Assembly: GCF_036784765.1 (NCBI RefSeq)
Contig: NZ_CP136651.1
Coordinates: 372,001 to 436,000, forward strand
Direction: 5' to 3'
Source of the DNA: Novosphingobium sp. ZN18A2
Lineage (GTDB): Bacteria > Pseudomonadota > Alphaproteobacteria > Sphingomonadales > Sphingomonadaceae
Length of the DNA: 64,000 nucleotides
The stretch's first letter is position 1, and each line of letters opens with the position of its first letter. Positions 28,100 through 45,291 of the stretch are shown piece after piece. The notes beneath the pieces are model-generated. The model was not told where the DNA came from and did no database searches. It was given only the letters and a program-made list of their open reading frames with translations. The translations under genes were made by a program, and so were the position numbers.

Positions 28100-28483
28100 T
28101 TACTTCAGCTCGACGGTGCCGCCGGCTTCCTCGATCTTCTTCTTGATCTCTTCGGCTTCGGCCTTGTTCACGCCTTCCTTGACGGCCTTGGGCGCGCCTT
28201 CGACGAGGGCCTTGGCTTCGGTCAGGCCCAGGCCGGTGATGGCGCGGACTTCCTTGATGACCTGGATCTTCTTGCCGCCGTCACCGGTCAGGATGACGTC
28301 GAATTCGTCCTTTTCTTCAGCGGCGGCTTCGCCACCACCCGCGCCACCGGCGGCGGGACCGGCAACCGCGACAGCGGCGGCAGCGGAAACGCCCCACGCC
28401 TCTTCGAGGGCCTTGGCGAGGTCGGCCGCCTCGAGGACGGTCAGCTGCGACAGTTCTTCAACAAGCTTGGCGATATCGGCCAT
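28100..28483 (-). CDS. rplL: 50S ribosomal protein L7/L12
   Basis: Stalk protein that recruits translation factors to the ribosome. 127 residues: N-terminal dimerisation domain ([22 protein letters not shown]), an Ala/Gly-rich hinge (about 33-52), and the C-terminal factor-binding domain ([39 protein letters not shown]). It follows rplJ by 63 nt; that gap has a short GC hairpin (28508-28530) that might help set the L12:L10 ratio. Confidence 0.98.
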   Translation of the reverse strand: MADIAKLVEELSQLTVLEAADLAKALEEAWGVSAAAAVAVAGPAAGGAGGGEAAAEEKDEFDVILTGDGGKKIQVIKEVRAITGLGLTEAKALVEGAPKAVKEGVNKAEAEEIKKKIEEAGGTVELK

Positions 28484-28546
28484 GTTACTTCACTCCTGAT
28501 GTTGCTGCCGGGCACGCGGCGCGCGCCCGGAAATCGTTGAAACGCC

Positions 28547-29062
28547 TTATGCGGCTTCCTTCGCGGCGTAGGCGCCGAAGACGCGCGCCAGCTTGGCCGC
28601 CGGAGCGGTCGAGAGCTGGGCGATCTTGGTCGCCGGAGCCTGGATGAGGCCGACAAGCTTGCCGCGCAGTTCGTCGAGCGACGGCATCGAGGCGAGCGCC
28701 TTGATCCCTTCCGCGTCGAGAACCTGCGTGCCCATTGCGCCGCCGACGATCTCGATCCGATCGGTCGTCTTGGCGAATTCGACAACGGCCTTGGCGGCGG
28801 CCACCGGGTCCACCGAAGTGGCCAGCGCCGTCGGGCCGGTCAGCATGTCGCTGATGCCGGCATAGTCCGTGTCCTGGGTCGCAAGCTTGGCAAGACGGTT
28901 CTTCGCGACCTTGTAGTTCGCACCCGCATCGCGGACCTTCGTGCGCAAGTCGGTGGACTGGGCCACCGTCAGGCCGAGGTTGCGGGTGACAACCACCACG
29001 CCGACCTCGTTGAAGACCGCGTTGAGCGATGCGACCGACTCGGCTTTCTGCGAACGATCCAT
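28547..29062 (-). CDS. rplJ: 50S ribosomal protein L10
   Basis: Base of the L7/L12 stalk, 171 residues. It shows [55 protein letters not shown] and the C-terminal L12-binding helix (residues about 135-171). In most bacteria rplJL sits just upstream of and in line with rpoBC. Here it points away from rpoB, with a methyltransferase gene between. Confidence 0.98.
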   Translation of the reverse strand: MDRSQKAESVASLNAVFNEVGVVVVTRNLGLTVAQSTDLRTKVRDAGANYKVAKNRLAKLATQDTDYAGISDMLTGPTALATSVDPVAAAKAVVEFAKTTDRIEIVGGAMGTQVLDAEGIKALASMPSLDELRGKLVGLIQAPATKIAQLSTAPAAKLARVFGAYAAKEAA

Positions 29063-29350
29063 GCCTTACTCCTTCACTTTGGCCGCGCCTTGGGAGAACC
29101 CGCCGCGCGACCGGCTACGTTTGCTTGCCCCCGCGAATGCAGGGGTCCATGGCCGCGAGCGGCCACGGGCGAGTCCGTGCGATGGGGAAGGAGTTGCGCG
29201 CAAAACGCAAAATGGCGCCGCACCGAAAGGAGCGAGGGCCGGAAAATCTCTTTTCCCCGTCTAGGCCGGAAATTAAGGGGCAAGGCCCCACCAGCTGTCT
29301 CGGACGGATGACCGCCGGAGCGGTCGGGCCGGGCCATTAACAGCGCGCGG
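29063..29350 (-). promoter_or_regulatory. rplJ leader region, candidate L10 autoregulatory leader
   Basis: The 353-nt gap between rplJ and the methyltransferase stop has no convincing gene. Read on the minus strand it contains a CCGAGACAGCTGGTG block (about 29286-29302) next to a GGGGC-AAG-GCCCC hairpin (29277-29289), then a T/A-rich stretch. This looks like the L10 leader found before rplJ in many proteobacteria, where L10 binds its own mRNA. Nearer the gene are two palindromes: CCCCCGC-GAAT-GCAGGGG (29128-29145) and TGGCCGC-GA-GCGGCCA (29150-29165), which may be REP-like. The promoter itself was not identified. Confidence 0.5.
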
Positions 29351-29415
29351 CTGAATGTCAAGGATTTGCGTGGGCAGCGGATTGGTTGCGTACGTGTGCG
29401 TCGCGGCAGCAACGC

Positions 29416-30483
29416 TCACCCCGGTTTCCACGCAACCGCCGCGCTGGCCGCGCCGGCGAGGGGAATCTTTTCGAACCGGGTGAAGCCCGCGTCCCGGCAC
29501 CATCCGGTGAAATCGGCCATCGTGTAGTCGAACCCGCCTTCGGTCTCGATCAGCATGTTGAGGCTCATCATCAGGCCAAGCACGTTCTCGCGCCGCGCAT
29601 CATCGATCACGTTCTCTATCGCGATGAACGCGCCGCCCGGCGGCAGTGCGGCGAATGCTTTGGCAATGAGCTGTCTTTTCTGCGTCTCGTCCCAGTCGTG
29701 CAGGATGTTGCCCATCGCGATCACGTCCGCCGCAGGGAAATCCTGGGTGAAGAAGTCTATCGAGCCGACGCTCACGCGATCGGAAAGCCCCGCAGCTTCC
29801 ACCTTCGCGCGCGCCAGTGGCTCTGCCGGTGGCAGGTCGAGCGAAATACATTTCATGTGCGGGTGCCGCGCGGCGACAATGCGCGAAAGCGGGGCAAGTG
29901 CGCCGCCGAGGTCGGCGAGCGTCGAATAAGGCGAAAAATCGAACGCGTCGGCCAGCGCGATGAAGTTGCCGATCTGCGCGCCCTCCATCGCCTCGAGAAA
30001 TTGTTTCAGGCGGGCCGGGTCTTCATAAAGCGTTTCGAACATCGGCTTGCCGCCGCCGTTCGCCTCGTTCTGCAATTCGCCGCTTTCCAGCGCTTCGGAA
30101 AGGCGGTGCCAGAAGGGATAGAGCCGATCGTTCATCATCGCCAGGAACCCGCCGATGCAGGCCGGGCTCTTGCGATCGAGGAACGTGGCCGTCTCCGGCG
30201 TATTGCCATACCGCGCATCCGGCCCGTCGCCTTCGCGTGCGAGCAGGCCCAGCGCCACCAGCGCATCCAGGAAGTCCCGCCGCCCGCGGGGCTGGATGCC
30301 CGTCGCCGCGCCAATCCCGCTTTCGGTCATTTCGCCGTCGCCAAGCAGGCTGAAAAGGTCGAAGCGGTTGGCGGTGAGCAGCGTCTTCGCGGCGAAGAAC
30401 CCGGTCGCGGTCTGCAGGATGTGTTCCGGGGTCAATGCCGGAACCGGATGCTCGGCTGGTTTCGGGGCAGGGGTCATCGGCAT
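29416..30483 (-). CDS. SAM-dependent O-methyltransferase, plant/CrtF type
   Basis: 355-residue protein. An N-terminal winged-helix dimerisation domain (about 15-105: GFFAAKTLLTANRFDLFSLL) is followed by a Rossmann methyltransferase domain with a SAM loop (ADLGGALAPL, about 190-199; relatives have DVGGGxG), an ISLDLP strand and HDWDE with the likely catalytic base His262. This type methylates hydroxyls of aromatics, carotenoids (CrtF) and similar compounds; the substrate here is unknown. It separates rplJ from rpoB and is an unusual occupant of that position. No biosynthetic genes surround it. Confidence 0.9.
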   Translation of the reverse strand: MPMTPAPKPAEHPVPALTPEHILQTATGFFAAKTLLTANRFDLFSLLGDGEMTESGIGAATGIQPRGRRDFLDALVALGLLAREGDGPDARYGNTPETATFLDRKSPACIGGFLAMMNDRLYPFWHRLSEALESGELQNEANGGGKPMFETLYEDPARLKQFLEAMEGAQIGNFIALADAFDFSPYSTLADLGGALAPLSRIVAARHPHMKCISLDLPPAEPLARAKVEAAGLSDRVSVGSIDFFTQDFPAADVIAMGNILHDWDETQKRQLIAKAFAALPPGGAFIAIENVIDDARRENVLGLMMSLNMLIETEGGFDYTMADFTGWCRDAGFTRFEKIPLAGAASAAVAWKPG

Positions 30484-30575
30484 CTCTCCTCGAAAGATGT
30501 GCGCGCGACCCGTCCGTTTCGGACCTTATCGGCAATGTCCCTTCCGCGCCACCCGTTTGAATCGGGGGGGCGTGT

Positions 30576-30604
30576 TTGACTCGGCGGCCCGGCGTTCCTA
30601 TATG
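30576..30604 (+). promoter_or_regulatory. Candidate sigma-70 promoter of rpoBC
   Basis: TTGACT (30576-30581) and TATATG (30599-30604) with a 17-base spacer, the best match in the 361-nt gap before rpoB. It predicts transcription starting near 30612 and a leader of about 230 nt. Confidence 0.6.
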
Positions 30605-30611
30605 CAAATCC

Positions 30612-30844
30612 GTACTCGCCGCATCGAGCAAGGCAGGCCCATGCGCAGGGGCTTTCCACGGAAGGAAGCGGCGGGTTATCCATCTGACGCGACAACGCTG
30701 CAAGGCTTGGATTCCCGAACCGGGAAGCCGTGTGCCGTGCGGCGTGTTTTGCGTTCTGCATGGTGCCACCGTCTGCGCGTGGCATGAATTTCTCCCGCCG
30801 TCCTTCGGGGCGGCCGACCCGAAGCGAAGAGGCGACCTCCTCCT
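30612..30844 (+). other. Long rpoB 5' leader with two hairpins
   Basis: If the promoter at 30576-30604 is real, this stretch is untranslated leader. I see no convincing gene in it. It holds TTCCCG-AAC-CGGGAA (30712-30726) and TGCCAC-N9-GTGGCA (30764-30784). Such hairpins could be attenuators or binding sites, but this is only an inference. Confidence 0.4.
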
Positions 30845-35014
<4,170 letters not shown>

Positions 35015-35091
35015 TCCGGCCGGGCGGCCTTCGGGTCGCCCGCCCCACTTTCCGGCACTGAAAGATTACCCTCCAAGCGAGGAATTGAAGA

Positions 35092-39384
<4,293 letters not shown>

Positions 39385-39420
39385 GCTTCACCGCCTTCGG
39401 CGCCAGCCACGCTGAAACGA

Positions 39421-39452
39421 AAAGCCCCGCCGGAGCGATCCGGCGGGGCTTT
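39421..39452 (+). terminator. Intrinsic terminator of rpoBC
   Basis: Perfect 13-base arms AAAGCCCCGCCGG and its complement around AGCGAT, ending in a TTTTT run at 39450-39454. Confidence 0.93.
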
Positions 39453-39536
39453 TTCGTGGCCGAGGCGTTGTGGCGACACGACATCGACGGCAGCGCCGCT
39501 ACGCTGTTTCCCGCCCCGCTGCGACCAGCGCCGCCT

Positions 39537-39577
39537 GCGGCGACGCAAGTCTCGCTCCCCTCCCGCTTGCAGGAGGG
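39537..39577 (-). repeat. Dispersed 41-bp repeat, copy 1
   Basis: On the minus strand this reads CCCTCCTGCAAGCGGGAGGG followed by GAGCGAGACTTGCGTCGCCGC. It matches 38 of 41 bases of the plus-strand segment at 48367-48407. The first 20 bases form a hairpin (CCTCC...GGAGG class). It is intergenic in both places. Confidence 0.85.
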
Positions 39578-39611
39578 GGTGGGCCATCACGAAGCCGGTA
39601 ATGGGGCGGAA

Positions 39612-40754
39612 TCAGCGCAAGTTGGTATAAGCCATGCGCTCCAGTTCGGCGAACACGCCAAGCGCTCCGGGGTCGCCGAAAGGCGAAAGCTGGGTCATCA
39701 TCACGCCGCCCACCCCGCTTGCCGGGTCTATCCAGTAATAGGAATTGAATATGCCCGCCCATGCCATGCTGTTCGGCGCGCGGCCGGCCGGGCCGGGATT
39801 GGGGTTGAGCAGGAAACCAAGGCCCCATCCGGTGTGCTGATCGGGGAAGGTATCGAACGGCTGGGCCATCTCCGGCATCGCGGTTCCCATATAGCCGGCG
39901 CGTAGCGGTGCGACCTGGTTGCGCCGCATTTCGGCAACCGTCGCATCCGAAAGCACGCGCGCGCCGTCAAGCTCACCGCCGCGCAGCATCGCGCGGATGA
40001 ACCGGGCATAGTCCGGCATCGTCGAAACAAGGCCGCCGCCGCCCATGTCGAACTCGCCGCCGCCCAGATAGACCGGGATCGGTGCCAGCGCCCCGTCCTT
40101 CGCGCGCACATGGACGCGCGCGGCATCATCGGGGAGGGCGGGCAGGAAGGCGGTTTGCGTCATGCCCAGCGGCGCGAAGACGTTTTCGGCAAGGTAATCG
40201 CCCAGCCGCATCCCGGTCAGCGCCTCTATCGCCTGGCCGACCCAGTCGGTCGACACGCCGTATTCCCAGCGCTCGCCCGGATCGAAAAGCAGCGGGATGC
40301 GGATCGTATCGAGCGATCCGGCGGCTGGCATTCCCCTGGCGGAATAATACTTCAGGATTTCGGGATGGATGAACGAATAGCCGAAGCCCGAGGTATGCGT
40401 AAGCAGGTGCCGCAGTGTAAGCGGCCGCGCGGCGGGCCGGGTGATTGGCTGGCCGCCTTCGTCGAACCCCGTCAGAACCTGCGGATCGGCTAGTTCCGGC
40501 AGGACGGCATCGATCGGTGCATCGAGTGCGATCCGGCCCTGTTCCACCAGTTGCATCGCACCTGCCGAGACCAGCGCCTTGGTCATCGAAGCGATCTGGC
40601 AGGGTGTCGCTTCCTGCATCGCCCGGCCGCTCGATACGTCGGCCTGTCCGGTCGCGCGCGAATAGCGCGTGCCGTCGCGGTCAACGATGGCGAAGGCCGC
40701 GCCGGGCAAGCGGGCGGATTCGAATGCGGCGAGAAGCTTGCTGTCGTCGATCAT
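39612..40754 (-). CDS. Serine hydrolase, beta-lactamase/esterase EstB family
   Basis: 380-residue protein without a signal peptide. The SxxK motif is Ser56-Met-Thr-Lys59, the YxN-type tyrosine is Tyr165 (WEYGVSTD), and LTLRHLLTHTSGFGY is the characteristic helix of class C beta-lactamase-fold hydrolases. Cytoplasmic members of this group are mostly esterases (EstB-like) or lactonases rather than beta-lactamases. It is not closely related to the lipoprotein hydrolase at 12354. It stands alone between the rpoBC terminator and glpX and shares the glpX strand, ending up 52 nt beyond the glpX stop. Confidence 0.9.
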   Translation of the reverse strand: MIDDSKLLAAFESARLPGAAFAIVDRDGTRYSRATGQADVSSGRAMQEATPCQIASMTKALVSAGAMQLVEQGRIALDAPIDAVLPELADPQVLTGFDEGGQPITRPAARPLTLRHLLTHTSGFGYSFIHPEILKYYSARGMPAAGSLDTIRIPLLFDPGERWEYGVSTDWVGQAIEALTGMRLGDYLAENVFAPLGMTQTAFLPALPDDAARVHVRAKDGALAPIPVYLGGGEFDMGGGGLVSTMPDYARFIRAMLRGGELDGARVLSDATVAEMRRNQVAPLRAGYMGTAMPEMAQPFDTFPDQHTGWGLGFLLNPNPGPAGRAPNSMAWAGIFNSYYWIDPASGVGGVMMTQLSPFGDPGALGVFAELERMAYTNLR

Positions 40755-40806
40755 CGGGCAAAGCTAACGCCTTGCGGACCGCGCCGGAAGCACAATCGCG
40801 ATCCGC

Positions 40807-41802
40807 TTATCCTGCCTTGCGGTGTTCGCCCTTGATCCAGCGCACGGTGCCCGAACTGGCGCGCATCACCACGCTTTCGGTGGTCACCAGCCCGCCGCGC
40901 AGGCGTTTCACACCGTCCAGCAGCGATCCGTCTGTCACGCCGGTTGCCGCGAAGATGCAATCGCCCTTGGCAAGGTCTGTCAGGTCGTATTGCTTGTTCA
41001 GGTCTTCGATGCCCCACTTGTGTGCGCGGCCACGCTCGTCGTCGTTGCGGAACAGCAGGCGGCCCTTGAACTGGCCGCCCACGCAGCGAAGCGCGGCGGC
41101 GGCAAGCACGCCTTCGGGTGCGCCGCCAGAGCCCATGTAGATATCGATCGTGGTATCCTCGTCCGTCGTGGCGATCACGCCGGCCACATCGCCGTCGGGA
41201 ATCAGCTGCACGCCGCAGCCAAGATCGCGCAGTTGTGCGATCAGATCGGCATGGCGCGGCCGGTCGAGCACGCAGACGATGATCTCGTCGGGCTTCACGC
41301 CCTTCGCCCTGGCCACCGCCTCGACGTTTTCCTTCACCGACTTGTCCAGGTCGATCACGCCGGCGGGATAGCCCGGACCGACGGCGATCTTGTCCATATA
41401 GACATCAGGCGCGTTCAGCAGGCAGCCTTCCTCCGCGATGGCGAGAACGGCCAGCGCGTTGGGACCGGCCTTGGCGGTGATGGTGGTGCCTTCCAGCGGA
41501 TCGAGCGCGATGTCGATCTTCGGCCCCTTGCCGATCGCGTTGCCCACCTTTTCGCCGATATAGAGCATCGGCGCCTCGTCGCGCTCACCTTCGCCGATCA
41601 CCACGGTTCCGTCCATGTAGAGATCGTTGAACGCGGTGCGCATCGCTTCGACAGCGGCGGCATCGGCGGCCTTTTCGTCGCCGCGGCCGATCAGCTTCGA
41701 TGCGGCGATGGCGGCGGCTTCGGTCACACGGACCATCTCTAGCACGAGGACGCGGTCAAGGACGTGGCTGGCCTCGGGGCTGGTGGAAGTCTGGATGGTC
41801 AC
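40807..41802 (-). CDS. glpX: Class II fructose-1,6-bisphosphatase GlpX
   Basis: Metal-dependent gluconeogenic phosphatase giving fructose 6-phosphate. The 331-residue protein has MDGTVVIGEGERDEAPMLYIGE, the IALDPLEGTT substrate/metal site, GGAPEGVLAAAAL, and the C-terminal TDGSLLDGVK. I chose the GTG at 41802 because AGGAG lies 5 nt before it; a GTG two codons earlier would sit on that site. In the same family the enzyme may also accept sedoheptulose bisphosphate. The serine hydrolase gene follows it on the same strand after 52 nt. Confidence 0.95.
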   Translation of the reverse strand: MTIQTSTSPEASHVLDRVLVLEMVRVTEAAAIAASKLIGRGDEKAADAAAVEAMRTAFNDLYMDGTVVIGEGERDEAPMLYIGEKVGNAIGKGPKIDIALDPLEGTTITAKAGPNALAVLAIAEEGCLLNAPDVYMDKIAVGPGYPAGVIDLDKSVKENVEAVARAKGVKPDEIIVCVLDRPRHADLIAQLRDLGCGVQLIPDGDVAGVIATTDEDTTIDIYMGSGGAPEGVLAAAALRCVGGQFKGRLLFRNDDERGRAHKWGIEDLNKQYDLTDLAKGDCIFAATGVTDGSLLDGVKRLRGGLVTTESVVMRASSGTVRWIKGEHRKAG

Positions 41803-41870
41803 ATTCACTCCTGATTCAGGCGGGCATGCGGACGTATGCGCGGGGGCTCACTAGCCGCGCGGAGGGCTGC

Positions 41871-42329
41871 TTGTCGAGATTTGCTGTCGCCATGGTGACG
41901 ATTGTTCCGGCAATCGTATCCATGCCTGCGGTCGCGCATGCCCAGAATGCCGCGTCCGAGGCGGACCGCCACGTACAGGAAGCGATCGACCGGCAGAAGA
42001 AATCGATCGACACGACGCCCAAGGCCTGTCGCCCGGAAAACCGCAAGCCGGGGCAGATACTCGTCTGCGGAAAGAACCTTGAAAACGCGCGCCAGAAGCT
42101 GCCCCTGCCGGTACAGCACGATACGTCGCGCACCACCGGCAGCGGTGCCCCGCGCGCGCCCGACGTGTTCAGCTATCCCAAGCTGCAGGGCGGCGTGACC
42201 TTCAAGGGCTGCTTCATACCGCCCTGTCCGCCGCCGCCGGTCTATTATTTCGACATCACCAAGCTGCCCGAACCCCCGCCGGGATCGGACGCGGACAAGA
42301 TCGCGAAGGGTGAAAAGTCTCCGGGCTGA
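41871..42329 (+). CDS. Secreted Pro-rich protein of unknown function, TTG start
   Basis: Unrecognised. The best start is a TTG at 41871, 5 nt after GGAGG, giving a signal peptide (cleavage after Ala24, AHA-Q). The 152-residue product has cysteines at 53 and 66 in a KACRPENRKPGQILVCGKN segment, a second pair at 114 and 119 (GCFIPPC), and a Pro-rich tail. The first pair resembles Cys59/Cys70 of the secreted protein at 6056-6709. Diverges from glpX. An ATG at 41826 is in frame but spoils the signal peptide. Confidence 0.72.
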   Translation: MSRFAVAMVTIVPAIVSMPAVAHAQNAASEADRHVQEAIDRQKKSIDTTPKACRPENRKPGQILVCGKNLENARQKLPLPVQHDTSRTTGSGAPRAPDVFSYPKLQGGVTFKGCFIPPCPPPPVYYFDITKLPEPPPGSDADKIAKGEKSPG

Positions 42330-42339
42330 GCCCCCGGAC

Positions 42340-42576
42340 CTATTCGATGCCGAGCGCGTTCTTGTAGGTATCGAGGATGGCTTCCATCTCGCGCCGGTCG
42401 TCGGGCTTCATCTTACGCAGGCGGACGATCTGGCGCATGATCTTCACGTCGTATCCCACCGCCTTGGCCTCGGCATAGACGTCCTTGATGTCTTCGCCGA
42501 TGCCTTTCTTCTCTTCTTCAAGGCGCTCGATACGTTCGATCAGGAGGCGCAGGCGGTCGTCGGCGGAATCGGCCAT
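42340..42576 (-). CDS. gapR: Nucleoid-associated protein GapR (DUF2312)
   Basis: 78-residue, highly charged helical protein. [49 protein letters not shown] is the DUF2312 signature. In Caulobacter GapR clamps around overtwisted, AT-rich DNA ahead of replication forks and transcription units and aids topoisomerases. It is conserved across alphaproteobacteria. It lies 105 nt behind the DUF1244 gene on the same strand and converges on the secreted protein gene. Confidence 0.95.
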   Translation of the reverse strand: MADSADDRLRLLIERIERLEEEKKGIGEDIKDVYAEAKAVGYDVKIMRQIVRLRKMKPDDRREMEAILDTYKNALGIE

Positions 42577-42681
42577 CGGGGGTAATCTCCAGAGGTATGA
42601 ATCGGTTGGCCGAGGCTCTTATGACGCCGCGCGGATTCGGGCAAAGCGCTACCTGTGGAAATCCACCGCGCGGTTCGCGAA

Positions 42682-42999
42682 TCAGTGCGTGCCGCCGTTC
42701 TTCTTCAGGCTTTCTTCCATCCGCGCCAGCTGCTCGGGCGTCGCCTCTGTCTGGAATTTCGCCTTCCATTCGGCCATCGGCATGCCGTGAATCGCCTCGC
42801 GCGCGGCCGCCTTGTCCAGCCCGGCACCCGCATCGTTGATCCAGTCCGCCAGGCAATTGCGGCAAAATCCGGCAAGACCCATAAGGTCTATGTTCTGCGC
42901 GTCGTGGCGATGACGAAGGTGGCGCACCAGGCGGCGAAAGGCGGCGGCGGCCACGTCGTCCGGCAAAGTGTCGAGCGGGTCGGCTGAATTCGTATCCAT
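42682..42999 (-). CDS. DUF1244 family protein
   Basis: 105-residue cytoplasmic protein of unknown function. The core has AAAFRRLVRHLRHRHDAQNIDLMGLAGFCRNCLADWI, with the paired cysteines CRNC and an upstream HxRHRHD cluster that might bind a metal, then EAIHGMPMAEWKAKFQ. These are the hallmarks of DUF1244, common in alphaproteobacteria. An ATG at 43008 is also possible. It lies upstream of gapR and diverges from pyk by about 105 nt. Confidence 0.88.
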   Translation of the reverse strand: MDTNSADPLDTLPDDVAAAAFRRLVRHLRHRHDAQNIDLMGLAGFCRNCLADWINDAGAGLDKAAAREAIHGMPMAEWKAKFQTEATPEQLARMEESLKKNGGTH

Positions 43000-43104
43000 T
43001 GCAAGCATCCCTTGGGTTTTCACGCGCAATGCGCCATAGGCGCGCACGATTGCAAGTGCCCGTTGCCCCAACGGCCAACGGCCGGCGTTGCCAAGGAACC
43101 ATTC

Positions 43105-44574
43105 GTGGCCAAGATCGATCACAAGCTCGACCCGCGTGGCCGAAAGGTCAAGATTCTCGCCACCGTAGGGCCGGCCAGCCGCTCGCCCGAAATGCTGGAA
43201 AAGCTGTTCCACGCGGGCGCCGATGCGTTCCGCGTGAACATGAGCCACGGCGACCACGCGACCCATGCCGAAACGATCGCGGCGATCCGCTCGCTGGAAA
43301 AGAAGGTGAGCCGGCCGATCACCGTTCTGTGCGATCTGCAGGGGCCGAAGCTGCGCGTGGGCACGTTCCGCGACGGCCAGGCGGTAATCCGCCATTCCGC
43401 GCACTTCACGCTGGATCGCAATCCCGAGCCGGGCGACGACAAGCGGGTATGCCTGCCGCATCCCGAACTGTTCGGGATCCTCGAAAAGGGCCAGCGGCTG
43501 CTGATCAATGACGGCAAGATCAGGCTGAAAGTGATTCGCGCGGGCGAGGACGAGATCCTGTGCAGCGCCGAAGTGGGCGGCGTAATCTCCGACCGGAAGG
43601 GCGTGAACGTGCCCGACGCGGTCGTCCCGGTGCCCGCGCTGACCGAGAAGGACCGCCGCGACCTGTCGTTCGCCGTGCATCATAATGTCGACTGGATCGC
43701 GCTCTCGTTCGTGCAGCGGCCCGAGGACGTGGCTGAGGCGCGGCGGCTGATGGGCGGCCATGGCGCGCTGATGGCGAAGATCGAAAAGCCTTCCGCGGTC
43801 AGCCGGCTGGACGAGATTGTTGAGCTTTCGGACGGAATCATGGTCGCGCGCGGCGACCTGGGCGTGGAACTGAACCCGGAAGAGGTGCCGCCGCTGCAAA
43901 AGCGCATCGTCGAAACCTCGCGCCGGCAGGGCAAGCCGGTCGTGGTGGCGACGCAGATGCTCGAATCGATGATCGAAGCGCCCACCCCGACCCGCGCCGA
44001 AGTGTCCGACGTTGCCAACGCGGTTTACGACGGAGCCGACGCGGTGATGCTTTCGGCCGAAACCGCCGCGGGCGAATGGCCGGAGGAAGCAGTAACGATC
44101 ATGCATCGCATCGCCAGCCAGGTGGAACAGGATCCCGGCTATGCCGCGCGCGTCCACTTTACCGAGACAAAGCCCGATGCGACGACCGCCGATGCGCTGG
44201 CGGAAGCCTGTGCCAGCATATCGGGCACGCTGCCGATTGCCGGGATCATCGTGTTCACCGGCTCCGGCTCAACCGCGCGGCGCGTGGCGCGCGAACGGCC
44301 CGGCGTGCCGATGCTGGTGCTCACCCCGTCGGCCGCCACGGCCCGGCGCATGGGCTTGTTGTGGGGCGCGCACGCGGTCAGCACCAGGGATATCGGCAGC
44401 TTCGAAGAGATGATCGCCAAGGGCAAGCGCATGGCACTGCGCCACGGTTTCGGCCAGGCCGGTTCGAAACTGGTAACGCTGGCGGGCGTCCCGTTCGGCA
44501 CGCCGGGATCGACCAATCTGCTCCATGTTGTGACGCTCGCCGGAAACGAACTGGATCGCCACGACGAGGGTTGA
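43105..44574 (+). CDS. pyk: Pyruvate kinase
   Basis: Final ATP-forming step of glycolysis: phosphoenolpyruvate + ADP to pyruvate + ATP. The 489-residue protein has ILATVGPASRSPEMLEKLFHAGADAFRVNMSHG, the catalytic-lysine segment LMAKIEKPSAV, IMVARGDLGVEL and DAVMLSAETAAGEWP. The GTG at 43105 has AAGGAA 6 nt upstream and gives the family N terminus; the frame is open to 43012 without similarity. The C-terminal domain is complete. Confidence 0.96.
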   Translation: MAKIDHKLDPRGRKVKILATVGPASRSPEMLEKLFHAGADAFRVNMSHGDHATHAETIAAIRSLEKKVSRPITVLCDLQGPKLRVGTFRDGQAVIRHSAHFTLDRNPEPGDDKRVCLPHPELFGILEKGQRLLINDGKIRLKVIRAGEDEILCSAEVGGVISDRKGVNVPDAVVPVPALTEKDRRDLSFAVHHNVDWIALSFVQRPEDVAEARRLMGGHGALMAKIEKPSAVSRLDEIVELSDGIMVARGDLGVELNPEEVPPLQKRIVETSRRQGKPVVVATQMLESMIEAPTPTRAEVSDVANAVYDGADAVMLSAETAAGEWPEEAVTIMHRIASQVEQDPGYAARVHFTETKPDATTADALAEACASISGTLPIAGIIVFTGSGSTARRVARERPGVPMLVLTPSAATARRMGLLWGAHAVSTRDIGSFEEMIAKGKRMALRHGFGQAGSKLVTLAGVPFGTPGSTNLLHVVTLAGNELDRHDEG

Positions 44575-44606
44575 GAGGCGTAAGGGACAAGCCCGCCGCC
44601 CGGCGC

Positions 44607-45269
44607 CTATTCGCGCGCGCCGAACAGCGCACTTCCCACGCGCACGTGGGTGGCGCCCAGCGTCACGGCCGTCTCGAAATCGCCGCTCATGCCCATGCTC
44701 AGGCCCGTAAGCCCGTTGTCGGCGGCCATCTTCGCCATAAGCGCGAAATAGGGTGCTGGTTCCACTTCCAGCGGGGGAACGCACATCAGCCCGATCACCG
44801 GCAGGCCGGCGTCGCCTGCCTGTTCCAGCAGCGCGGGCAGGTCGTCTATCGGACACCCGCCCTTCTGGTCTTCCTCGCCAATGTTGACCTGCACGAAGCA
44901 GGGCACACGGCGGTCTGCCTTGTCCATCGCTTTCGCCAGCGCCTTTACCAGCGATGGCCGGTCGAGCGAATGGATGCAGTCGAACAGGCGCACCGCGTCT
45001 TCCGCCTTGTTCGATTGCAACTGGCCGACAAGGTGCAGTTCTATCGAGGGATGCCGCTCGATCAGTGCGGGCCACTTGTCCTGCGCTTCCTGCACGCGGT
45101 TTTCGCCGAACACGCGTTGACCGGCATGGATCAGCGGCTCGATTGCCTCGGCCGGGTGCGTTTTCGACACGGCGACCAGCGTGACGGCGTCGGCCTTGCG
45201 CCGGGCGAGCTTCGCGGCGGCGGCGATGCGGTGGCGGATATCGGCAAGAAGGTCGGCTGGCGTGCTCAT
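44607..45269 (-). CDS. YggS-type PLP homeostasis protein (YggS/PROSC)
   Basis: Alanine-racemase-fold protein of 220 residues that binds pyridoxal phosphate without known catalysis and helps keep vitamin B6 and amino acid pools balanced. The PLP lysine is Lys36 in VAVSKTHP. GENRVQEAQDKWP, HLVGQLQSNKAED and the C-terminal SMGMSGDFETAV...VRVGSALFG are diagnostic. Divergent, 22 nt from the ThiE-like gene at 45292. Confidence 0.95.
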   Translation of the reverse strand: MSTPADLLADIRHRIAAAAKLARRKADAVTLVAVSKTHPAEAIEPLIHAGQRVFGENRVQEAQDKWPALIERHPSIELHLVGQLQSNKAEDAVRLFDCIHSLDRPSLVKALAKAMDKADRRVPCFVQVNIGEEDQKGGCPIDDLPALLEQAGDAGLPVIGLMCVPPLEVEPAPYFALMAKMAADNGLTGLSMGMSGDFETAVTLGATHVRVGSALFGARE

Positions 45270-45291
45270 GGCGCGGTGCTATAGCGCGCGC

